Positions 49,312 through 59,512 of a DNA stretch of 64,000 nucleotides are shown here, one piece after another. The stretch comes from Vespa crabro (Eukaryota > Arthropoda > Insecta > Hymenoptera > Vespidae), in assembly GCF_910589235.1 (NCBI RefSeq), contig NC_060957.1, positions 14,811,006 to 14,875,005 on the forward strand, written 5' to 3'. A program made the translations under genes and the position numbers. Each line of letters begins with the position of its first letter. Within the stretch, counting starts at the first letter, position 1. The notes under the pieces are model-generated. The model saw only the letters and a list, made by a program, of their open reading frames with translations. It was not told where the DNA came from and did not search any database.

Positions 49312-50567
49312 ATTTCGACGTTTACACCTCGGAGTACGAAAGGAGACTGACGTGGTATCTCGTATCGTCCTTCGAATGGTCCTTTCTTGTTGTCATTATC
49401 GATCGACGAAGGTTCACTGAAAACTATTTAATCTAACGCATCTTACGTGCTATGAAATGCTTTACGAAATGTAAAATTATTTAATTATTGTCTCATCTTA
49501 CTACGAGTATATGTACATTGTTTAAATAATTATAAAATGACTGTGTCTATATGACGAGTGAATGTAGCGGTAAGGAAAGATATCATTTCGACGTTTACAC
49601 CTCGGAGTACGAAAGGAGACTGACGTGGTATCTCGTATCGACCTTCGAATGGTCCTTTCTTGTTGTCATTATCGATCGACGAAGGTTAACTGAAAACTAT
49701 TTAATCTAACCCATCTTACGTGCTATGAAACGCTTTACGAAATGTAAAATTATTTAATTATTGTCTCATCTTACTACGAGTATATGTACATTGTTTAAAT
49801 AATTATAAAATGACTGTGTCTATATGATGAGTGAATGTACCTGTACGGAGAGATATCATTTCGACGTTTACACCACGGAGAACGAAAGGTGACTGACGTG
49901 GTATCTCGTATCGTCCTTCGAATGGTCCTTTCTTGTTGTCATTATCGATCGACGAAGGTTCACTGAAAACTATTTAATCTAACGCATCTTACGTGCTATG
50001 AAACGCTTTACGACATGTAAAATTATTTAATTAATGTCTCATCGTACTACGAGTGTATGTACATTGTTTAAATAATTATAAAATGACTGTGTCTATATGA
50101 CGAGTGAATGTAGCGGTAAGGAAAGATATCATTTCGACGTTTACACCTCGGAGTACGAAAGGAGACTGACGTGGTATCTCGTATCGACCTTCGAATGCTC
50201 CTTTCTTGTTGTCATTATCGATCGACGAAGGTTCACTGAAAACTATTTAATCTAACCCATCTTACGTGCTATGAAACGCTTTACGAAATGTAAAATTATT
50301 TAATTAATGTCTCATCGTACTACGAGTGTATGTACATTGTTTAAATAATTATAAAATGACTGTGTCTATATGACGAGTGAATGTATCGGTAAGGAAATAT
50401 ATCATTTCGACGTTTACACCTCGGAGTACGAAAGGAGACTGACGTGGTATCCCGTATTGTCCTTCCAATGGTCCTTCCTTGTTGTCATTATCGATCGACG
50501 AAGATTGACTGAAAACTATTTAATCTAACGCATCTTACGTGCTATGAAACGCTTTACGAAATGTAAT
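49312..50567. repeat. Subtelomeric satellite, 273-base monomer, about 4.6 copies
   Basis: ATTTCGACGTTTACACC recurs at 49312, 49585, 49858, 50131 and 50404, exactly 273 bases apart each time. Each unit also has GGAGACTGACGTGGTATC (one variant), GTTGTCATTATCGATCGACG, TTACGTGCTATGAAACGC and TTTAAATAATTATAAAATGA. The last copy stops inside AAATGTAA near 50567 and is followed by AT-only sequence. Confidence 0.95.
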
Positions 50568-51229
50568 ATTTATTTTTTCTCTATTATAATATTATAATAA
50601 TATTATTATAATAATATAATAATTTTATTAGTATCATCGTTATATTAAGAAAGCACTGAAAATATTTTAAATGATTGGTGTAAAAATTTTTATATGTAAT
50701 GTTCAGAGAAACAGAATATCGCTTATTTAATAAAAGTAAGAAATAAGCAGTTCATACGCATCATCTAGCGTGGATGTTGACGCAGTAGTCCCCGAAGCCC
50801 TAGTTGTTCGCAATTTCTCTCCACCATAGCATTAAACGTGTTAATACATTAAATTATATCAACACAATAATTAATACAAACATTTACACTACGTACATTT
50901 GTTCGCCACTTTTTCTCAAGATATATTCTATTTTTACCTGCTGTAGTTATGTTATTACATTGTAGTGCTTATTCTTATTACTAATATCCCTATTCTTACT
51001 ATTATTATACGTATTATTATGATTATAGTTAACAAAAAAAATTATTTATACTGTTTCCATAATTAAGAAGAAACTTATGAATGCTACTATTATTATTGTA
51101 TTGTATTGTACGAGTTGCGTCTGTTTCTCTCCCAGAAACGTATTAGTTGTTTCTTAGTTTCCACTTACATATTTCTTAATTACTTCTTAATTACTCTTAT
51201 TTATTTCTGGTTACGTCCGTAGTAGTTTC
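50568..51229. other. AT-rich spacer between 273-base satellite and T-rich array
   Basis: Contains an ATAAT-rich simple stretch (50590-50640) and otherwise unique-looking sequence. From about 51170 it shows the first TTCTTAATTACTTCTTAATTAC-like and GTTACGTCCGTAGT words of the next array. No gene seen. Confidence 0.5.
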
Positions 51230-51559
51230 AGGTTTACTCCGGAATTGTGACTGGTTACGTCCGTAGTTTTTTTTTCCTGGTTCCTTCCGGAATTGTGCCT
51301 GGTTACGTCCGTAGATTTTTATTTATTTTTTCATTTTTTTTCCCTGGTTCCTTCCAGAGTTGTGACTGGCTACGTCCGTAGTTCTTTTTTCCTTTTTTTT
51401 TCCTGGTTCCTTTCGGAGTTGTGCCTGGTTACGTCCGTAGTTTTTTTATTTTTTTCTTCTTTTTTTTTACTGGCCCCTTCCGGAGTTGTGACTGGCTAGG
51501 TCCGTAGTTTTTTGTTCTTTCTTTTTCCTGGTTCTTTCCGGATTTATGTTTGGTTACGT

Positions 51560-52560
51560 TCGTGGTTTTTTTTTTCTTTTTTTTTCCTGGTTCCTTCCAG
51601 CGTTTTGACTGGCTATGTGCGTAGTTTTCATTTTCTTTTTTTTCTGGTTCCTTCTGGAGTTGTGCCTCGTTACTTTCATAGTTTTTTTTATTTATTTTTC
51701 CTTTTTTTTCCTGGTTCCTTCTGGAGCTGTGACTGGAATCGTCCGTAGTTTACTTTTCCATTTTTTTTTCGTGCTTTCTGCTGGAGTTGTGCCTGGTTAC
51801 GTCCATAGTTTTTTTATTTATTTATTTTTTTCCTGGTTCTTTCCGGAGTTGTGACTGGCTACGTCCGCAGTTTTTTTATTTATTTTTTTTTCCTGGTTAC
51901 TTTCGGAGTTGTGCCTGGTTACGACCATAGTTTTTTTATTTATTTATTTTTTTCCTGGTTCCTTCTGGAGTTGTGACTGGTTAGTTCCGTAGATTTTTAT
52001 TTATTTTTTCTTTTTTTTTCTGGTTCCTTGCGGAGTTGTTACTGTCTACGTTCGTAGTTTCTTTTCCTTTTTTATTCCTGGTTCCTTCCAGCGTTTTGAC
52101 TGGCTATGTGCGTAGTTTTCATTTTCTTTTTTTTCTGGTTCCTTCTGGAGTTGTGCCTCGTTACTTTCATAGTTTTTTTTATTTATTTTTCCTTTTTTTT
52201 CCTGGTTCCTTCTGGAGCTGTGACTGGAATCGTCCGTAGTTTACTTTTCCATTTTTTTTTCGTGGTTTCTGCTGGTGTTGTGCCTGGTTACGTCCATAGT
52301 TTTTTTATTTATATATTTTTTTCCTGGTTCCTTCCGGAGTTGTGACTGGCTACGTTCGCAGTTTTTTTATTTATTTTTTTTTCCTGGTTACTTTCGGAGT
52401 TGTGCCTGGTTACGACCATAGTTTTTTTATTTATTTATTTTTTTCCTGGTTCCTTCTGGAGTTGTGACTGGTTAGTTCCGTAGATTTTTATTTATTTTTT
52501 CTTTTTTTTTCTGGTTCCTTGCGGAGTTGTTACTGCCTACGTTCGTAGTTTCTTTTCCTT
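51560..52560. repeat. 491-base segmental duplication inside the T-rich array
   Basis: The stretch starting near 51590 (CCAGCGTTTTGACTGGC) is repeated almost unchanged 491 bases later, including spacer lengths and rare variants. This shows duplication of a multi-core block rather than of a single core. Confidence 0.8.
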
Positions 52561-53999
52561 TTTTATTCCTGGTTCCTTCTGGAGTTGTGACTGGCTAAGT
52601 CCGTAGTATTTTTATTTATTTTTTTTTTTTTCCTGGTTCCTTCCGGAGTTGTGACTGGCTAAGTCCGTAGTTTTCTGTTCTTTTTTTTTTCTGGTTCTTT
52701 CCGGATTTGTGTTTGGTTTCGTTCGTGGTTTTTTTTTCTTTTTCTTTCCTGGTTCCTTCTGGAGTTGTGACTGATTAATTCCGTAGATTTTTATTTATTT
52801 TTTCTTTTTTTTTTCTGGTTCCTTCCGGAGTTGTGACTGGCTACGTCCGTAGTTTTTTGTTCTTTATTTTTCCTGGTTCTTTCCGGATTTGTGTTTGGTT
52901 ACGTTCGTGGTTTTTTTTTCTTTTTTTTTCCTGGTTCCTTCCAGAGTTTTGACTGGCTATGTGCGTAGTTTTCATTTTCTTTTTTTCTGGTTCCTTCCGG
53001 AGTTGTGCCTGGTTACGTTCGTAGTTTTTTTTTATTTATTTTTCCTTTTTTATCCCGGTTTCTTCCAGAGCTGTGACTTCATACGTCCGTAGTTTTCATG
53101 TCCATTTTTTTTCGTTGTTTCTGCTGGAGTTGTTCCTGGTTACGTCCATAGTGTTTTCATTTATTTGTTTTTTTCCTGGTTCCTTCCGTAGTTGTGACTG
53201 GCTTCATCCATAGTTTTTTTATTTATTTTTTTCCTGGTTCTTTCCGGAGTTGTGACTGGCTACGTCCGTAGTTTTTTTTTCCTGGTCCCTTCCAGAGTTG
53301 TGCTTGGTTACGTCCGTAGTTTTTTAATTTTTTAATTTTTTTTTTACTGGTCCCTTCCGGAGTTTTGCCTGGTTACGACCATAGTTTTTTTATTTATTTA
53401 TTTTTTTCCTGGTTCCTTCTGGAGTTGTGACTGGTTAATTCCGTAGATTTTTATTTATTTTTTCTTTTTTTTCCTGGTTCCTTCCGGAGTTGTGACTGCC
53501 TACGTTCGTAGTTTCTTTTCCTTTTTCATTCCTGGTTCCTTCCGGAGTTGTGACTGGCTAAGTCCGTAGTTTTTTTATTTATTCGTTTCTTTCCTGGTTC
53601 CTTCCGTAGTTGTGACTGGCTACGTCCATAGTTTTTTTATTTATTTTTTTCCTGGTTCTTTCCGGAGTTGTGACTGGCTACGTCCGTAGTATTTTTATTT
53701 ATTTTTTTTTTTCCTGGTTCCTTCCGGAGTTGTGACTGGCTAAGTCCGTAGTTTTCTGTTCTTTTTTTTTCTGGTTCTTTCCGGATTTGTGTTTGGTTTC
53801 GTTCGTGGTTTTTTTTTCTTTTTCTTTCCTGGTTCCTTCTGGAGTTGTGATTGATTAATTCCGTAGATTTTTATTTATTTTTTCTTTTTTTTTTCTGGTT
53901 CCTTCCGTAGTTGTGACTGGCTACGTCCATAGTTTTTTTATTTATTTTTTTCCTGGTTCTTTCCGGAGTTGTGACTGGCTACGTCCGTAGTTTTTTTTT

Positions 54000-56200
54000 C
54001 CTGGTTCCTTCCAGAGTTTTGCTTGGTGACGTCCGTAGATTTTTTATTTTTTTCTTTTTTTTTACTGGTCCCTTCCGGAGTTGTGACTGGCTACGTCCGT
54101 AGTTTTTTGTTCTTTCTTTTTCCTGGTTCTTTCCGGATTTGTGTTTGGTTACGTTCGTGGTTTTTTTTTCTTTTTTTTTCCTGATTCCTTCCAGAGTTTT
54201 GACTGGCTATGTGCGTAGTTTTCATTTTCTTTTTTTCTGGTTCCTTCCGGAGTTGTGCCTGGTTACGTTCGTAGTTTTTTTTTATTTATTTTTCCTTTTT
54301 TATCCCGGTTTCTTCCAGAGCTGTGACTGCATACGTCCGTAGTTTTCATGTCCATTTTTTTTCGTTGTTTCTGCTGGAGTTGTTCCAGGTTACGTCCATA
54401 GTTTTTTTATTTATTTGTTTTCTTCCTGGTTCCTTCCGTAGTTGTGACTGGCTACGTCCATAGTTTTTTTATTTATTTTTTTCCTGGTTCTTTCCGGAGT
54501 TGTGACTGGCTACGTCCGTAGTTTTTTTTTTCCTGGACCCTTCCAGAGTTGTGCTTGGTTACGTCCGTAGTTTTTTAATTTTTTTATTTTTTTTTTACTG
54601 GTCCGTTCCGGAGTTGTGCCTGGTTACGACCATAGTATTTTTTATTTATTAATTTTTTTCCTGGTTCCTTCTGGAGTTGTGACTGGTTAATTCCGTAGAT
54701 TTTTATTTATTTTTTCTTTTTTTTTTCCTGGTTCCTTCCGGAGTTGTGACTGCCTACGTTCGTAGTTTCTTTTCCTTTTTTATTCCTGGTTCCTTCCGGA
54801 GTTGTGATTGGCTAAGTCCGTAGTTTTTTTATTTATTTTTTCATTTTTTTTTCCTGGTTCCTTCCGGAGTTGTGACTGCATACGTCCGTAGTTTTCATTT
54901 CCATTTTTTTTTCGTGGTTTCTTCTGGAGTTGTGCCTGGTTACGTCCATAGTTTTTTTATTTATTTGTTTCTTTTCTGGTTCCTTCCGTAGTTGTGACTG
55001 GCTACGTCCATAGTTTTTTTATTTATTTTTTTCCTGGTTCTTTCCGGAGTTGTGACTGGCTACGTCCGTAGTTTTTTTTTCCTGGTTCCTTCCAGAGTTT
55101 TGCTTGGTTACGTCCGTAGATTTTTTATTTTTTTCTTTTTTTTTACTGGTCCCTTCCGGTGTTGTGACTGGCTACGTCCGTAGTTTTTTGTTCTTTCTTT
55201 TTCCTGGTTCTTTCCGGATTTGTGTTTGGTTACGTTCGTGGTTTTTTTTTCTTTTTTTTTCCTGATTCCTTCCAGAGTTTTGACTGGCTATGTGCGTAGT
55301 TTTCATTTTCTTTTTTTCTGGTTCCTTCCGGAGTTGTGCCTGGTTACGTTCGTAGTTTTTTTTTATTTATTTTTCCTTTTTTATCCCGGTTTCTTCCAGA
55401 GCTGTGACTGCATACGTCCGTAGTTTTCATGTCCATTTTTTTTCGTTGTTTCTGCTGGAGTTGTTCCAGGTTACGTCCATAGTTTTTTTATTTATTTGTT
55501 TTCTTCCTGGTTCCTTCCGTAGTTGTGACTGGCTACGTCCATAGTTTTTTTATTTATTTTTTTCCTGGTTCTTTCCGGAGTTGTGACTGGCTACGTCCGT
55601 AGTTTTTTTTTTCCTGGACCCTTCCAGAGTTGTGCTTGGTTACGTCCGTAGTTTTTTAATTTTTTTATTTTTTTTTTACTGGTCCGTTCCGGAGTTGTGC
55701 CTGGTTACGACCATAGTATTTTTTATTTATTAATTTTTTTCCTGGTTCCTTCTGGAGTTGTGACTGGTTAATTCCGTAGATTTTTATTTATTTTTTCTTT
55801 TTTTTTTCCTGGTTCCTTCCGGAGTTGTGACTGCCTACGTTCGTAGTTTCTTTTCCTTTTTTATTCCTGGTTCCTTCCGGAGTTGTGACTGGCTAAGTCC
55901 GTAGTATTTTTATTATTTCTTTTTTTTTTCCTGGTTCCTTCCGGAGTTGTGACTGGCTAAGTCCGTAGTTTTCTGTTCTTTTTTTTTCCAGGTTCTTTCC
56001 GGATTTGTGTTTGGTTTCGTTCGTGGTTTTTTTTTCTCTTTCTTTCCTGGTTCCTTCCGCAGTAAAGACTGGCTATGTTCGTAGTTTTCATTTTCTTTTT
56101 TTTCTGGTTCCTTCCGGAGTTGTGCCTGGTTAGGTTCATAGTTTTTTTTTATTTAATTTTCCTTTTTTTTCCCGGTTCCTTCCGGAGCTGTGACTGCATA
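54000..56200. repeat. 1081-base segmental duplication inside the T-rich array
   Basis: The order of core variants and spacers from about 54060 to 55130 recurs from about 55140, 1081 bases later, with very few changes. A more diverged relative lies near 52810-53900. Confidence 0.8.
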
Positions 56201-58639
56201 CGTCCGTAGTTTTCATTTCCATTTTTTTTTCGTGGTTTCTGCTGGAGTTGTGCCTTGTTACGTCCATAGTTTTTTTATTTATTTGTTTTTTTCCTGGTTC
56301 CTTCCGTAGTTGTGACTGGCTACGTCCATAGTTTTTTTATTTATTTTTTTCCTGGTTCTTTCCGGAGTTGTGACTGGCTACGTCCGTAGTTTTTTTTTCC
56401 TAGTTCCTTCCTGAGTTGTGCTTGGTTATGTCCGTAGTTTTTTTATTTTTCTCCTCTTTTTTTTTACTGTTCCTTTCCGGAGTTGGGACAGGCTACGTCC
56501 GTAGTTTTTTGTTCTTTTTTTTCCTGGTCCTTTCCGGATTTGTGTTTGGTTTCGTTCGTGGTTTTTTTTATTTTTTCTTTCCTGGTTCCTTCCGCAGTTT
56601 TGACTGGCTATGTGCGTAGTTTTTATTTTCTTTTTTTTCTGGTTCCTTCCGGAGTTGTGCCTGGTTACATTCATAGTTTTTTTTATTTATTTCTCCCTTT
56701 CTTTCCTGGTTCCTTTCGGGGGCTGTGACTGGCTACGTCCGTATTTTTTTTCTCCATTTCTTTTTCGTGGTTTCTGCTGGAGTTGTGCCTGGTTACGTCC
56801 ATAGTTTTTTTATTTATTTATTTTTTTCCTGGTTCCTTCCGGAGTAGTGACTGGCAAGTTCCGCAGTTTTTTTATTTATTTTTTTTTCCTTGTTCCTTCT
56901 GGAGTTGTGACTGGCAACGTCCGCAGTTTTTTTATATATTTTTTTTCCTGGTACCTTACGGAATTGTGCCTGGTTACGTCCATAGTTTATTTATTTATTT
57001 ATTTTTTCCTGGTTCCTTCCGGAGTTGTGACTGGCTAAGTCCTTAGCTTTTTTATTTATTTTTTTTTCTTTTTTCCTGTTTCCTTCCGGAGTTTTGACTG
57101 CCTACGTTCGTAGTTTTTTTTTCCTTTTTTTTTTCCTGGTTCCTTCCGGAGTTGTGACTGGCTACGTCCATAGTTTTTTTTTCCTGGTTCCTTCCAGATT
57201 TGTGCTTGGTTACGTCCGTAGTTTTTTAATTTTTTTCTTTTTTTTTTTACTGGTCCCTTCCGGAGTTGTGACTGGCTACGTCCGTAGTTATTTGTTCTTT
57301 TTTTTTCCTTGTTCTTTCCGGATTTGTGTTTGGTTACGTTCGTGGTTTTTTCTCTTTTTTTTTCCTGGTTCCTTCCAGAGTTTTGACTGGCTATTTTCGT
57401 AGTTTTTTTTTCCTGGTTCCTTCCAAAGTTGTGCTTGGTTACGTCCGTAGTTTTTTTATATTTTTCTTTTTTCTTTACTGGTCCCTTCCGGAGTTGTGAC
57501 TGGCTACGTCCGTAGTTTTTTGTCCTTTCCTTTTCCTGGTTCTTTCCGGATTTGTGTTTGGTTACGTTCGTGGATTTTTTTTCTTTTTTTTTTCCTGGTT
57601 CTTTCCAGTGTTTTGACTGGCTATGTGCGAAGTTTTCATTTTCTTTTTTTTCTGGTTCCTTCCGGAGTTGTGCCTGGTTACGTTCATAGTTCTTTTTATT
57701 TATGTTTCCTTTTTTTTCCTGGTTCCTTCCGGAGCTGTTACTGGCTACGTCCGCAGTTTTTTTATTCATTTTTTTTTCCTGGTTCCTTTCGGAGTTGTGC
57801 CTGATTACGTCCATAGTTTTTTTATTTACTTATTTTTTTCCTGGTTCCTTCCGGAGTTGTGACTGGCTACGTCCGCAGTGTTTTTATTTATTTTTTTCCT
57901 GGTTCCTTCCGGAGTTGTGACTGGCTACGTCCGCAGTGTTTTTATTTATTTTTTTGCTGGTTCCTTCCGGAGTTGTGACTGGCTAAGTCTGTAGTTTTTT
58001 ATTTATTTTTTCATTTTTTTCCTGGTTCCTTCCGGAGTTGTGACTGCCTAAGTTCGTTGTCTTTTTTGTCCTTTTTTTTCCTGGTTCCTTCCGGAGTTGT
58101 GACTGGCTATATCTGTAGTTTTTTTTCCTGGTTGCTTCCAGACTTGTGCCTGGTCACGTCCGTAGTTTTTTTTATTTTTTTCTTCTTTTTTTTTTACTGT
58201 TCCCTTTCGGAGTTGTGACTGGCTACCTCCGTAGTTTTTTGTTCTTTTTTTTCCTGGTTCTTTCCGGATTTGTGTTTGGTTACGTTCGTGGTTTTTTTTT
58301 CTTTTTTTTTCTGGTTCCTTCTGCAGTTTTGACTGGCTACGTGCGAAGTTTTCATTTTCTTTTTTTTCTGGTTCCTTCCGGAGTTGTGCCTGGTTACGTT
58401 CATAGTTTTTTTTTATTTATTTTTCCTCTCTTTTCCTGGTTTCTTCCGGAGCTGTGACTGGCTACGTCCGTAGTTTTTTTTTCCATTTTTTTTGGTGGTT
58501 TTTGCTGGAATTGTTCCTGGTTACGTCCATAGTTTTTTTATTTATTTATTTTTTTTCCAGGTTTCTTCCGGAGTTGTGACTGGCTATGTCCGCAGTTTTT
58601 TTATTTATTTTCGTTTTCTGGTTCCTTTCGGAGTTGTGC

Positions 58640-59512
58640 CTGGTTACGTCCATAGTTTTTTCTGGTTCCTTCCGGAGTTGTGACTGGTTACGTCCATAGT
58701 TTTTTGTGGTTCCTTCCGGAGTTGAGACTGGTTACGTTCGTAGTTTTTTCTGGTTTCTTCCGGAGTTGTGACTGGTTACGTCCATAGTTTTTTCTGGTTT
58801 CCTCCGGAGTTGTGACTGGTTACCTCCGTAGTTTTTTCTGGTTCCTTCCGGAGTTGTGACTGGTTAACTCCGTAGTTTTTTCTGGTTCCTTCCGGAGTTG
58901 TGACTGGTTACCTCCGTAGTTTTTTCTGGTTCCTTCCGGAGTTGTGACTGGTTACCTCCGTAGTTTTTCTGGTTACTTCCGGAGTTGTGACTGGTTACCT
59001 CCGTAGTTTTTTCTGGTTCCTTCCGGAGTTGTGACTGGTTACCTCCGTAGTTTTTTCAGGTTCCTTCCGGAGTTGTGACTGGTTACCTCCGTAGTTTTTT
59101 CAGGTTCCTTCCGGAGTTGTGACTGGTTACCTCCGTAGTTTTTTCTGGTTCCTTCCGGAGTTGTGACTGGTTACCTCCGTAGTTTTTTCTGGTTCCTTCC
59201 GGAGTTGTGACTGGTTACCTCCGTAGTTTTTTCTGGTTCCTTCCGGAGTTGTGACTGGTTACCTCCGTAGTTTTTTCTGGTTCCTTCCGGAGTTGTGACT
59301 GGTTACCTCCGTAGTTTTTTCTGGTTCCTTCCGGAGTTGTGACTGGTTACCTCCGTAGTTTTTTCTGGTTCCTTCCGGAGTTGTGACTGGTTACCTCCGT
59401 AGTTTTTTCTGGTTCCTTCCGGAGTTGTGACTGGTTACCTCCGTAGTTTTTTCTGGTTCCTTCCGGAGTTGTGACTGGTTACCTCCGTAGTTTTTTCTGG
59501 TTCCTTCCGGAG
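58640..59512. repeat. Homogeneous 44-base subtelomeric repeat, about 20 copies
   Basis: The core of the preceding array settles here into a fixed 44-base unit: CTGGTTCCTTCCGGAGTTG, TGACTGGTTACCTCCGTAG and six T. The leftmost few copies still carry ACGTCC variants; the rest are almost identical. The final unit is cut inside GGAGTTG, where telomere repeats begin. Confidence 0.96.

Larger units (their letters stand above)
51230..58639. repeat. Irregular T-rich subtelomeric array
   Basis: A core of about 38 bases recurs more than a hundred times: CTGGTTCCTTCCGGAGTTG, then TGACTGGCTACGTCCGTAG. Cores are separated by T-runs and TTTATTTATTTT spacers of variable length, so the period varies from about 45 to 80 bases. 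Many core variants exist (GGATTTGTGTTTGGTTACG, CAGAGTTTTGACTGGCTAT, ACGTCCATAG). The + strand is very rich in T and poor in A. The long lysine- and asparagine-rich frame on the - strand (57814-57056) and the phenylalanine-rich + frames are products of the repeat, not genes. Confidence 0.92.

Noticed and set aside
57056..57814. 252-codon reverse frame rich in K, N, R and Q
   Set aside because: It is read through the T-rich repeat array; its repeating RNQEKK-type phrases mirror the DNA repeat, and other copies of the array break the frame.
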